From Eubacteriaceae bacterium ES3 (lineage in GTDB: Bacteria; Bacillota; Clostridia; Eubacteriales; Eubacteriaceae): DNA of 64,000 bases. Numbering within the stretch: position 1 is the first letter of the stretch; each line of letters starts with the position of its first letter. Position numbers and translations under genes: made by a program. Location: positions 924,680 through 988,679 of the forward strand of contig CP130741.1 of NCBI GenBank assembly GCA_030586155.1, written 5' to 3'. Below the pieces are notes generated by a model. That model did not search any database, had not been told where the DNA came from, and was given only the letters and a program-made list of their open reading frames with translations. Positions 44,597 to 53,223 of this stretch are shown here, piece by piece.

Positions 44597-46531
44597 TTAA
44601 TTTGAACGGAAGTCTCTCTGTATATTAATATCGTAGGCTTTTAATTTGCGATACAAGGTCGATTTAGCCATATTCAAAGTTTTGGCTGATTCGGTAACAT
44701 TGCCTTTTTTTGCAGCAAGCGTTTCGATAATTAATTTTTTTTCCAGTGCTTCTCTGGGATTTAGCAGATCCTCCGGTTGAATAGCGTTAGCTTTATTAGT
44801 GAAAGGCAGTTCAGGCAGAGCGTTAATCGTCAGGATGCCTCCTTCACATTGAAAATAAGCCCTTGAGATAACATTCTGTAATTGTCTGATATTGCCCTCC
44901 CATGGATGATTAAGCAGATAGTTTAGAAATCCCTGATCCATGGAGTCAATTAATTTTTCGTTTTCTGAATTCAGTTTATTGAGAAAATGAGTTGCCAGGG
45001 GGAGAATATCCTCTTTACGTTGTGCTAAAGCAGGGAGTTTGAGGGTGCTCATATTGATTCGATAGAATAAATCCAGGCGGAAGTTCTTATTCTCCACTTC
45101 TTTTTCCAGATCCCGATTGGTGGCAACAATAATTTTAACATCGAATTCCTTTTCACTTTTACCGCCCAAACGAGTGATCCGGTGGGAATCTAAAATTCTT
45201 AATAGTTTGGATTGGATACTCAAAGGCAGTTCCCCAATTTCATCTAAAAAAAGTGTCCCGCCATCAGCCAGTTCAAATTTACCGGGTTTGCCTTCTTTTT
45301 TCGCCCCGGTAAAGGCTCCGGTTTCATATCCGAAGATTTCACTTTCCACCAGATCAGCAGGAAGTGCTGCGCAATTGATGGCAATAAAAGGACCGCTGCT
45401 TCTTTTACTGTGATTATGAATGGACTGGGCAAAAAGCTCCTTACCTGTTCCACTGGGACCGGTGATCAGAACCGAACTGTCGATGTTAGCCGTTTTTTGG
45501 GCGTAGCGAATCAGGTTCTGCATAGTTTCGTTTTCTGTAATCATATCGTCAAAAGTATAGAAAGCCATATTTCCGGTCATCCGATTGATCATTTTATTAA
45601 TGGTTTTTACGGCTTTAAAAATAATTGAAAAATAACATTTATCCTGATCGATCTGGACACAATCGATCTCACCAAAGCAGTGAATAATTCTTCCTTTAAG
45701 AAAAAAGTTGAGGTTAATACTTTTACCAACTTCACACTTTTTAAAGGATACTTCTCTGAGGATTTCAGAAGCATTGAACTCTGCAAGCTCACGATCACTT
45801 AGCTTTAATATTCTTTTGGCGTTTTCATTAATTCTTTCAATTTGCAGTTGATGATTTAAGAGAATCATCCCTTCGGCCATAGAATGAAAAACTTTTTCAA
45901 ATAAGTTGAGGGTTGCTTTTAAATGCAGTTGATTTTCTATTAAAGCTGCTCCGGCGGTAACCACACTCAAAGAATGTTTGGTATATTGGTGCAAAAAACT
46001 GACCAGATTTACACTGCCGATGATAACCCCGTTTTCATCGTGAATAGGTGCAGATGAGCCGACGGCTTCGTGATGATTTTTACAGTAATGCTCAGGTCCA
46101 ACAACCTGCACTGGTTGGTTGAGTCTGATAGTTAAATCCATTGAAGTCAGACCGTTTTCCGATTCCAGCCAGCGATAGCCGGGAATCAGCCGGGCCTGGC
46201 TCATCGGGACTTCCAGAGTAAGATCGTGGTAAGCATCCAGAATGCAACCGCTGCGATCACAGATAAAGATGATTGAATCTGAATTTTGCAGCGTTTCATA
46301 AAGTTGACGGATAATCGATTCTGAAATATCGATGAGAAGCTGATTCTTTTTTATGGTTTGAGCAAAGGCTCTCTCACTAAGTCTTGTGCCGATCCCTTCC
46401 TCTGGATTGATTCTGTTTTTTTGACATCGGAGCCAGGCATCACCAATAATTGGTCGCACACCTTTGTTAATTACTCCGCTTTGATTAAAATCATTCCAGT
46501 ATTTCTCTAAAAGTTCTGTATTTATTTCCAT
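44597..46531 (-). CDS. Sigma-54 dependent transcriptional activator (AcoR type)
   Basis: A 644-aa protein. The N-terminal region (about 60-200) resembles the GAF sensor of AcoR-like regulators, a PAS-like segment follows (about 205-300), then the AAA+ domain (about 335-570) with Walker A GPSGTGKELF, the sigma-54 contact loop GAFTGA (about residue 404) and Walker B GGTLFLDEIGELP. It ends with a Fis-type helix-turn-helix (KGNVTESAKTLNMAKSTLYRKLKAY). AcoR-type regulators sense acetoin, aldehydes or alcohols. The sigma-54 promoter directly downstream makes the aor operon its likely target. Confidence 0.93.
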   Translation of the reverse strand: MEINTELLEKYWNDFNQSGVINKGVRPIIGDAWLRCQKNRINPEEGIGTRLSERAFAQTIKKNQLLIDISESIIRQLYETLQNSDSIIFICDRSGCILDAYHDLTLEVPMSQARLIPGYRWLESENGLTSMDLTIRLNQPVQVVGPEHYCKNHHEAVGSSAPIHDENGVIIGSVNLVSFLHQYTKHSLSVVTAGAALIENQLHLKATLNLFEKVFHSMAEGMILLNHQLQIERINENAKRILKLSDRELAEFNASEILREVSFKKCEVGKSINLNFFLKGRIIHCFGEIDCVQIDQDKCYFSIIFKAVKTINKMINRMTGNMAFYTFDDMITENETMQNLIRYAQKTANIDSSVLITGPSGTGKELFAQSIHNHSKRSSGPFIAINCAALPADLVESEIFGYETGAFTGAKKEGKPGKFELADGGTLFLDEIGELPLSIQSKLLRILDSHRITRLGGKSEKEFDVKIIVATNRDLEKEVENKNFRLDLFYRINMSTLKLPALAQRKEDILPLATHFLNKLNSENEKLIDSMDQGFLNYLLNHPWEGNIRQLQNVISRAYFQCEGGILTINALPELPFTNKANAIQPEDLLNPREALEKKLIIETLAAKKGNVTESAKTLNMAKSTLYRKLKAYDINIQRDFRSN

Positions 46532-46570
46532 TTTATCCTCTATTATTTAGTCTGGGGAAATGCTGCTTTA

Positions 46571-46579
46571 ATTATAACA
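46571..46579 (-). promoter_or_regulatory. Extended -10 promoter of the activator gene
   Basis: On the minus strand TGTTATAAT gives TG-N-TATAAT, about 40 bp upstream of the activator ATG. A -35 box is not convincing, as is common with extended -10 promoters. Confidence 0.5.
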
Positions 46580-46639
46580 CAATCAGAAAGACAGGTTTGC
46601 GAATAATAATTATTTTGCCATTTACAAGAATATAAAGAT

Positions 46640-46681
46640 TTAAACGGTAAGCCGAACAATTGGCGATCGTCCGGCTTACCG
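46640..46681 (-). terminator. Terminator of the peroxiredoxin gene
   Basis: Perfect 10-bp arms, CGGTAAGCCG (46645-46654) and CGGCTTACCG (46672-46681). On the minus strand TTTAAATCTTT follows, so it ends the peroxiredoxin transcript. Confidence 0.75.
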
Positions 46682-46724
46682 AGATAGTTTGTATAAAATT
46701 TTTTACTCAGATATAAGTATATAT

Positions 46725-47183
46725 TTATTTTAGCTTTCCCAGGATTTCATCAACAGAGGGCAAGGTTTTGATGGCATATTTTTTGGTCCAGATAACCATG
46801 CCATTTTCATTGATCAAAATATTAGCGCGTTTGGAAGCTCCGTGTTCAAAGCTAAAAACTCCATAATCCTGAGCGACTTGTCCTAAGGGATTAAAATCCG
46901 ATAAAACACTCATGTGTTTTAAACTTAGAGCTTTTGCCCAAACGGATTTACTGGGCTGGGGATCAACACTCATTCCCAGGACAATGGTGTTGTATTCTGT
47001 AAAGCGGTCCACATTACGGTCTAAAGAACGCATCTGGTCGGTACAAACCGAAGTAAAAGCAAGGGGATGAAAGGATAAAAGGACTTTTTTTCCGGTGAAT
47101 TGTTTGAGACTGATAAGATCACCTTCCTGATTCGGTAATTGAAAATCGGGAGCCATAGCCCCTAACTGAATAATTTCTGTCAT
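46725..47183 (-). CDS. Peroxiredoxin, 1-Cys AhpC/TSA family
   Basis: A 152-aa thioredoxin-fold protein with the peroxidatic Cys at C47 (HPLAFTSVCTDQM). This is the only cysteine, so it is a 1-Cys type needing an external reductant. It reduces peroxides in the cytosol. AAGGAGGAA precedes the ATG. The gene is monocistronic, with its own terminator, and lies divergently from the gene at 47.35 kb. In an anaerobe it fits oxidative-stress defence. Confidence 0.92.
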   Translation of the reverse strand: MTEIIQLGAMAPDFQLPNQEGDLISLKQFTGKKVLLSFHPLAFTSVCTDQMRSLDRNVDRFTEYNTIVLGMSVDPQPSKSVWAKALSLKHMSVLSDFNPLGQVAQDYGVFSFEHGASKRANILINENGMVIWTKKYAIKTLPSVDEILGKLK

Positions 47184-47286
47184 AATAGTTCCTCCTTAAA
47201 AATATCTAAACATTTTATACATACCCGCTTTAGTTGTTTAAAATCATTTTGGATTTAAAATAAATGTAATTAAGCCCTAAAAGTCG

Positions 47287-47315
47287 TAGACACTGCCTGT
47301 TAAATTTTATATAAT
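47287..47315 (+). promoter_or_regulatory. Sigma-A type promoter for the 47.35-kb gene
   Basis: TAGACA (47287-47292), 17-bp spacer, TATAAT (47310-47315). Confidence 0.6.
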
Positions 47316-47349
47316 AAAAGCGAAAGTATGTTTGAAAGCGAGAAATACC

Positions 47350-47742
47350 ATGCGTTTAACTAAAGAAGAGTATTTAAAAGAAGAGAAAAAAATGGAGCCG
47401 GCTAAAAATGTTAGTTCAGAACAAGATGACCAGCCAATAAAAACAGCAGAAGAGGCTCAGCATAGTAAGGAAGTAAAGCTTATTAAAAAACCCGTTTTAA
47501 GCCTTGATCAGAAGCTATCAGATGCAGAGATTAAAAAAAGATTGTATCTGATGACCGATGAAATTGTGTCCCAGCTCTCGATTCCGGGAAAAACACTGGA
47601 TGAGCTGGAAAACACCTATGTCATGTTTAATGGTCAAATGTCAGTGATCAACCGATGCCGCTTATTAAGCTTTGCTGAACAACAGGAGCTGAATGCCAAA
47701 GTTTTTGCTGTTTATTATCAGAAAAAAGCGGAACTTAAATAA
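47350..47742 (+). CDS. Uncharacterised protein
   Basis: A 130-aa, charged, soluble protein with no recognised domain. The first 60 residues are Glu/Lys-rich and probably disordered; the remainder (KKRLYLMTDEIVSQLSIPGK onward) is helical. An in-frame TTG at 47332 is possible, but ATG 47350 gives the more ordinary MRLTKEEYL start. It has its own promoter and shares a bidirectional terminator with the convergent flagellar pair. No function is assigned. Confidence 0.65.
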   Translation: MRLTKEEYLKEEKKMEPAKNVSSEQDDQPIKTAEEAQHSKEVKLIKKPVLSLDQKLSDAEIKKRLYLMTDEIVSQLSIPGKTLDELENTYVMFNGQMSVINRCRLLSFAEQQELNAKVFAVYYQKKAELK

Positions 47743-47788
47743 TCTGATAGTCTTGAGTGAAGAGATAAATAAATTTAAATGAAAAATA

Positions 47789-47830
47789 AAAGCCATTTCA
47801 GGCATCCTTTTTGGGTTCAGAAATGGCTTT
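47789..47830. terminator. Bidirectional terminator
   Basis: Perfect 11-bp arms, AAAGCCATTTC (47789-47799) and GAAATGGCTTT (47820-47830), with A-rich sequence on the left and T-rich on the right. It serves the convergent genes on both sides. Confidence 0.85.
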
Positions 47831-47833
47831 GTT

Positions 47834-48148
47834 TTATTTAAACAGTTTTTCCGTAAGATCGTTGTCTTCAGCCATATTAAGCAGGGCGACATAGATATTG
47901 ACCACGACCTGATAGAGTTCCGGTGGGACTTCCTGTCCCAATTCAAGCTTTGAAAGAAGTGTGGCGGCGCTGTCATCATGATAGACGGAGATGCCATTTT
48001 CTTCGGCGATTCTTAGAATATTCTGGGCGATGGGTCCGGTGCCGGCAGCGACGATGACGGGCGCGTTGTTCTTGTCCGGATCGTAGCGGATGGCAGCAAC
48101 TTTAAGCGGTTCTTCACGATTTATAATGGTATTATCAGATTCTGACAT
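47834..48148 (-). CDS. FlhB C-terminal-domain paralogue (YlqH/FlhX-like)
   Basis: A 104-aa protein similar to the cytoplasmic domain of FlhB (VAAIRYDPDKNNAPVIVAAGTGPIAQNILRIAEENG; VPPELYQVVVNIYVALL). It has no membrane helices, and its autocleavage NPTH is missing; it begins just after that position. In Bacillus the equivalent ylqH lies next to ylqG. Family studies show such proteins can partly stand in for the cleaved FlhB C-domain. It overlaps the upstream FliK-like gene by 14 bp. Confidence 0.88.
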   Translation of the reverse strand: MSESDNTIINREEPLKVAAIRYDPDKNNAPVIVAAGTGPIAQNILRIAEENGISVYHDDSAATLLSKLELGQEVPPELYQVVVNIYVALLNMAEDNDLTEKLFK

Positions 48149-49796
48149 CTAAGCCCACCTTTCTTAAAGCCAGTTTAGGGAATCGTTTTAAGATACTCTG
48201 GCTTTCTTTGAATTCATCCACTGAATAATTTGACAGGCGAAATCCCTGTTCTTCGATAATATTTCTGATTTTATCCTGATTGTGCTCTAATACTTCAACC
48301 AGTGGTGCCGGTGATTTGACTTCCATTTGGATCACTTCACTGCGAACCTTCATAAAGACTTCAAAAGACCCGTAGCGGTCAGACTGAATTGTAAAGAATA
48401 TATCAGTGGACTGTTCACCGCCGCCATCTTCACCGGATTCCGGATCTTTATCAATAAAGAATTCTCCATAGGTATCGTTATCCATAAAGCGAAAAGGGAT
48501 GAGAAAATGCATCAGTGGAAAAACTGGACTTTCATTACGCACAAGGGTTTCCAGCAGAGCCTGGGCAGTAACCTGAAGCTTAGAAGGGGTAGAATCGCTC
48601 AACGCTTTTTCCAGCAGTTGCGCGACTTCGCTTTTATCGGTAATCTGATCCCCATCCATACCAGGAGAACGGGAGGTGCTGAGCCGACCAAACAGCAGTT
48701 CAGCTTCTTTGGCATGATTGAACACCTGGTTTTTCATTTCCATTATTTCAGTATCTGACAGGTTTGATAAGGGTTTTAAGGCATCTGCCAGGCGCAAAAT
48801 GGCCGACTCCAGATTTTCAGCACTCCCTTTATCATAACGAACGATTTGGTTTAACAAAGAGTTAATCGCCTGATACTGTTTTTCACTGGTGTTTGGGGAG
48901 CGAAGCAAATTACCCAGAGTGGGGATGGTTTCATTCTTTAAAATCTTATCTAATTGTGATGAAAATTCATTATTATTCAGACTGGAAATGTTTGGTCCTT
49001 TGATCAGTGATTCCAGACGTTCAATCAGATTCTGATGGCTGTTTAGAGAGTTAGGGCCACCATTTTGGCTGGAAAGCAGGATTGATATCTTGGAAAGCTG
49101 CGAGGCAAGTGCGTCCTGCTGACTTTTAGGCATCGAATCCATCAGTTTTATGGTCTCGCTGAGAATAGCTTTGAAACTCTGATCTTTGTTGACATAGGCA
49201 TCAAAATATTTTAAAACGGAGACAATTGAGTCTTTTAATTGGGGATAGCCATCAAGTTTTGCCAGGGTGCGTAAACTGTCAAAAAAAGATCCTTTAAAAA
49301 TTGTTTCGGTTTTATCGCGCAGCAGGAGTTCACTCAGAAGATCCTGAGTATCCTTAAAAATCCCGTTTAAGAGCTCTTTGGGGATGGCACCGGCACTGCT
49401 TTCAAAAAGTTTGGCCATCAGCACCAGTTTTCGCAAGGTGTCTGCTTCAAGAGTTGTACTGTTCTTGAGTGGTTTTAAAATCTCCCGCTGGAGATTTTGC
49501 ATTAGGGCCTCTTTGAAACTATCTTTTGAGGCATCACTCCCTAAATTTTCGACTTTAATATTAATCTCCGGATTAAGGATATCAAAGATTGCATCACTAC
49601 CACCGGATTTAGCCGGCATATCGGTTACTTTGGGGGTTTGAGGGGTGGAGGTAATTTTTATACTATCGACCAAGGGACAGTCCTTTCCTGACGTAATATC
49701 ATTTTTCCCGGACTGATTATCATTCAGGCCGACTTTAAACAAATTATACTTGATTTGAAGGGCAGATGCAATATTTTCAGGTGTTGAATTCCTCAT
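48135..49796 (-). CDS. FliK-like / YlqG-type flagellar protein
   Basis: A 553-aa protein. The first 400 residues are low-conservation helical sequence with many Ser, Asn and Leu. The last 150 include a beta-rich domain (FPLMHFLIPFRFMDNDTYGEFFID; FFTIQSDRYGSFEVFMKV) resembling the FliK/Flg_hook C-domain. The gene is paired with a FlhB-C paralogue, as in ylqG-ylqH of Bacillus. A role in export-substrate switching is inferred. A separate true fliK is not seen in the window. The ATG at 49796 was chosen over the adjacent TTG; its ribosome site is weak. Confidence 0.65.
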   Translation of the reverse strand: MRNSTPENIASALQIKYNLFKVGLNDNQSGKNDITSGKDCPLVDSIKITSTPQTPKVTDMPAKSGGSDAIFDILNPEINIKVENLGSDASKDSFKEALMQNLQREILKPLKNSTTLEADTLRKLVLMAKLFESSAGAIPKELLNGIFKDTQDLLSELLLRDKTETIFKGSFFDSLRTLAKLDGYPQLKDSIVSVLKYFDAYVNKDQSFKAILSETIKLMDSMPKSQQDALASQLSKISILLSSQNGGPNSLNSHQNLIERLESLIKGPNISSLNNNEFSSQLDKILKNETIPTLGNLLRSPNTSEKQYQAINSLLNQIVRYDKGSAENLESAILRLADALKPLSNLSDTEIMEMKNQVFNHAKEAELLFGRLSTSRSPGMDGDQITDKSEVAQLLEKALSDSTPSKLQVTAQALLETLVRNESPVFPLMHFLIPFRFMDNDTYGEFFIDKDPESGEDGGGEQSTDIFFTIQSDRYGSFEVFMKVRSEVIQMEVKSPAPLVEVLEHNQDKIRNIIEEQGFRLSNYSVDEFKESQSILKRFPKLALRKVGLDVRI

Positions 49797-49799
49797 CAA

Positions 49800-50110
49800 T
49801 TAAAGCTATAATAGAACAGAATAAATAAAATTCAGGAAAGCAGACTTTTAACTCAGTTTTTTGAAATTTTGCAGTCTATAGAGGCGATTTTACGATTAAA
49901 ATGGGTATATCCCTCATAAGACATCCGATCTGCTTTTATTGATACGGGTATAAAGGCATTAAGTCCGTCTAGCGGATTTACCGGTCAGAATAAAAATTCA
50001 TGTTTAGCTTCAGTCTGTCTGGCAGAAGCACAATCTGGTTCTGTCAGCCTGTATGTCACAACTGAATACTTAAGTGAATTTAAAATTTGTAAGAAAAAAG
50101 GATGGTTAAG
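49800..50110. other. 311-bp divergent intergenic region before cheA
   Basis: This gap separates the minus-strand FliK-like gene from cheA. It holds a compact hairpin TCCG-TCTAG-CGGA at about 49964-49976 enclosed by GGTA-TAAA (49948-49955) and TTTACC (49977-49982), plus a small GGG-TATAT-CCC hairpin near 49903-49913. I see no clear sigma-28 box and no convincing paired -35/-10 for either direction. The promoter(s) must lie here but I cannot place them. Confidence 0.4.
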
Positions 50111-52282
50111 ATGAGTAGTTATGATTCTGGAAATGATTCAATTTTAGAAATGTATATTTTTGAATCCGAAACCCTGCTGGATCAATTGGATGAAATTTTG
50201 CTTCAGTCTGAAGAAAATGAAGAGCTAACCCCGGAAGATATCAACGAAATTTTCCGAATTATGCACACGGTCAAAGGGTCTTCGGCCATGATGGAGTTTG
50301 AAACCCTGGCGCATGCTGCTCACAAACTGGAAGATTTGTTTTTTGCCATTCGTGAAAATGGTGTTGATGAGAGTCTTTTTGAAGATCTGATGGATCTGGT
50401 TCTAAATTTTTCCAGTTACCTGAAAGATGAAGTGGAAAAAATCAGAAATAATGAAGAGCTATCAGAAGAAAATCCTGAGTTGATCGAAGAAATTGATCGC
50501 TTCCTGGCAGCTTTAAATGGTGAGCCTGTTAATAAAGCTGAAAATCAGCCAGTCGAAGTTGAGAAAACTGAAACTGTGGCAGAAGAAGTGGTGGAAGAAA
50601 TAGACCTGATTCTTGAAGTTGATTTGGATGTAGCTGATATTGAAACCGAAGTGATGATGGAACTTGAAGAAATGGCTACCCAGGAAGAAAAAGTCGAAGG
50701 CGGTAAGAACGGCTGTGATGGGGATATGCAGGTCTTCCATCTTCATGTGCGATTCGCCCTGGACAGCCAGATGGAAAACATCCGTGCTTTTATGCTGGTG
50801 AATAAGTTAAGCTCATTAGGAAGGGTTTTAAAAACGATTCCGGAAAAGCTTAATGATAATGCTGATGCGGCTGGGACTATTCTTAAGAACGGATTTTTCT
50901 GTTCCCTGGAAACCCGATGCAGTCAGGAACGGGTGGAATCAGCAGCACATAGTATTTTATCAGTAGAAACGGTTAGCTTTATCGATAAACTGCCAGAGAC
51001 AGAAGACGATAAAAAGCCGGTAGCAGAACCAGAAAGTGAAGATGCAAAGCCCAAAAAAGAACAGAAGAAAGCTGCCGAAGCCAACCAGAAAAATACTCAG
51101 AAAGCAGCAGTCCAGAATCTGATCAGTGTTGATCTTAACAAATTGGATTCGTTACTCAACTTAATTGGCGAAATCGTTATAACAGAATCCATGGTGTTTG
51201 GCAGTGTTCAGGTTGATAGCATCAAAGACGAAGTTTATGAAAAAGCTTCAGTACAATTGCAGAAATTAACTGATGAACTTCAGGATATCGTCATGTCAAT
51301 CCGAATGATCCCGATCGCTGGAACTTTTAAGAAGATGCAGCGAATTGTTCGTGATGTCGGCAAGAAACTTAAAAAAGAAGTTGAGTTTATAACGATGGGT
51401 GAGAGTACTGAAGTTGACAAAACGATCATTGACGGGATTGCGGATCCGTTAATGCACTTGGTGCGTAACGCCATGGATCATGGCCTGGAAAGCAAGGAAG
51501 AGCGAATTGCGGCTGGTAAAAATCCAGTGGGAAAAGTCATTCTTTCAGCTCAAAACGTCGGTGGAGACATTGTCATTTCTGTTTCTGACGATGGAAAAGG
51601 GTTGGATCCTCAAAAGATACTGGAAAAAGCCAGGGAAAAACGAATCCTGGTTAAACCGGAAGAAGAATACTCGGAAAAAGAAATCCTCAGCTTAATTATG
51701 GCACCGGGCTTTTCCACAAAAGAACAGGTTACTGAGTTCTCAGGTCGTGGTGTGGGCATGGATGTGGTTAAGAAGAATATTGAAAAAGTTGGCGGTTCTA
51801 TTTCCATTGAAAGTGAAAAGGGATCCGGAACTAATATATTCTTAAAAATCCCCTTAACCCTTTCAATTATTTCCGGCATGGAAGTCAAAGTTGGCGAAGA
51901 AATTTATGAAATCCCGATTAGCAATATTCGAGAATCTTTCAAGATTACTCAGGATCAGCTGATTAAAGATCCGGACAACAATGAGATGGTTATGATTCGT
52001 GGAGTATGTTACCCGCTGATCAGACTCCATAATGTTTTCCATACTCTGGAAGAACCTTATCCAATTGAAGATGGTATCCTGATGCTTGTGGATTCTGGCG
52101 AAACCCTGGCCTGCCTCTTTATGGATGACCTGATTAAAAAACATCAGATCGTTGTCAAAGCCATTCCTCGTTACCTGATGCGTTATATTGGAGATCAGTC
52201 CGGAATTGCTGGCTGTACCATTCTTGGAAATGGCAGTATCAGTCTAATTATTGATGTGCCAAGTATTGTCGATCATTATTGA
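50111..52282 (+). CDS. cheA: CheA, chemotaxis histidine kinase
   Basis: A 723-aa kinase in the usual order. The Hpt domain (about 8-115) has phospho-His H52 in IMHTVKGSSAMM. The P2 region (about 205-300, flanked by Glu-rich linkers) binds response regulators. The dimerisation domain starts near ISVDLNKLDSLLNLIGEIV (about 340). The ATPase domain has LVRNAMDHG and GRGVGMDVV, and the CheW-like domain ends the protein. It phosphorylates CheY and CheB. The ATG at 50102 abuts the AAAGG site; the one at 50111 is correctly spaced and was chosen. Confidence 0.96.
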   Translation: MSSYDSGNDSILEMYIFESETLLDQLDEILLQSEENEELTPEDINEIFRIMHTVKGSSAMMEFETLAHAAHKLEDLFFAIRENGVDESLFEDLMDLVLNFSSYLKDEVEKIRNNEELSEENPELIEEIDRFLAALNGEPVNKAENQPVEVEKTETVAEEVVEEIDLILEVDLDVADIETEVMMELEEMATQEEKVEGGKNGCDGDMQVFHLHVRFALDSQMENIRAFMLVNKLSSLGRVLKTIPEKLNDNADAAGTILKNGFFCSLETRCSQERVESAAHSILSVETVSFIDKLPETEDDKKPVAEPESEDAKPKKEQKKAAEANQKNTQKAAVQNLISVDLNKLDSLLNLIGEIVITESMVFGSVQVDSIKDEVYEKASVQLQKLTDELQDIVMSIRMIPIAGTFKKMQRIVRDVGKKLKKEVEFITMGESTEVDKTIIDGIADPLMHLVRNAMDHGLESKEERIAAGKNPVGKVILSAQNVGGDIVISVSDDGKGLDPQKILEKAREKRILVKPEEEYSEKEILSLIMAPGFSTKEQVTEFSGRGVGMDVVKKNIEKVGGSISIESEKGSGTNIFLKIPLTLSIISGMEVKVGEEIYEIPISNIRESFKITQDQLIKDPDNNEMVMIRGVCYPLIRLHNVFHTLEEPYPIEDGILMLVDSGETLACLFMDDLIKKHQIVVKAIPRYLMRYIGDQSGIAGCTILGNGSISLIIDVPSIVDHY

Positions 52283-52296
52283 TCCGGAGGGCATTT

Positions 52297-53109
52297 GTGA
52301 TAAAATTAAAGGAAAATGAGTTTCAGGCGATCACTGCCTATGTTTACGATAACTATGGAGTGGATCTGCGAAAAAAGAAACATTTGATTGAAGGTCGGTT
52401 AAGTCATCATATCTCGACCTTGGGATTTGAAAATTTTATGGACTACCTGGACTTTGTAAAGACCGATAAAAAAACCGACGAGATCAGTACCCTGATTAAT
52501 AAACTAACGACTAATCACACTTATTTTTTAAGGGAAAATGAACATTTTGAGTTTTACAAAAAAACGGTATTGCCCTGGATCGAAAACACCCTTAAGTCGA
52601 AAGACTTAAGGGTCTGGTCTGCTGGTTGTTCGTCAGGACAGGAACCCTATACCCTGGCCATGATCACCAGAGACTACCTGGGTACTAAGCTATCCTCCTG
52701 GGATTCTACTATTTTGGCTTCAGATATTTCGGAAAAAGTTTTAACAACTGCCAAAAAAGGAGTTTATTCGAACGAAGAACTTTCAAAGGTTCCCAAAGAA
52801 TGGATCAGAAAATATTTTAACGACTATGACGAAGAGCATATGATTGTTTCTGAGTCGCTTCGACAAGGGGTGGCATATCGAAAGTTTAATCTTTTAGATC
52901 CGTTTCGTTTCAAAAAACCTTTTCAGGCGATATTCTGCCGTAATGTTATGATCTATTTTGATATCCCGACCAAAAATCAGATCGTTAAAAAGTATTATGA
53001 TGCCCTGGAACCGGGCGGATACTTCTTTATCGGACAAAGTGAATCACTGTCGGCAGTGACCCACTCCTTCAAGTATGTTAAGCCATCCATTTATCAGAAG
53101 GAAATTTAA
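52297..53109 (+). CDS. cheR: CheR, chemoreceptor methyltransferase
   Basis: A 270-aa protein with an N-terminal helical domain and a SAM-binding domain (RVWSAGCSSGQEPYTLAM; AIFCRNVMIYFD). It methylates glutamates on the receptors encoded at 16-22 kb, opposing CheB. CCGGAGGG sits at the correct distance from GTG 52297; an in-frame TTG at 52279 overlaps the cheA stop and is less likely. It directly follows cheA. Confidence 0.94.
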   Translation: MIKLKENEFQAITAYVYDNYGVDLRKKKHLIEGRLSHHISTLGFENFMDYLDFVKTDKKTDEISTLINKLTTNHTYFLRENEHFEFYKKTVLPWIENTLKSKDLRVWSAGCSSGQEPYTLAMITRDYLGTKLSSWDSTILASDISEKVLTTAKKGVYSNEELSKVPKEWIRKYFNDYDEEHMIVSESLRQGVAYRKFNLLDPFRFKKPFQAIFCRNVMIYFDIPTKNQIVKKYYDALEPGGYFFIGQSESLSAVTHSFKYVKPSIYQKEI

Positions 53110-53125
53110 AACTTTCTTAAGACAT

Positions 53126-53152
53126 TAAAGAAAATCTGGCTTTGTCCGATAA
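53126..53152 (+). promoter_or_regulatory. Sigma-28 promoter of fliD-fliS
   Basis: TAAA (53126-53129), 15-bp spacer, TCCGATAA (53145-53152). It lies about 70 bp upstream of fliD and just after cheR. Confidence 0.85.
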
Positions 53153-53223
53153 ATAGTTTAGAAAAAGAATGTAATATCGGAAATTGTCATTTCGATGTTT
53201 TAATAAAGTTTGGAGGGATTAAA

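Noticed and set aside
47665-47997. 110-aa minus-strand open frame across the bidirectional terminator
   Set aside because: It overlaps the better supported FlhB-C paralogue and the terminator, and its composition is that of a shadow frame.
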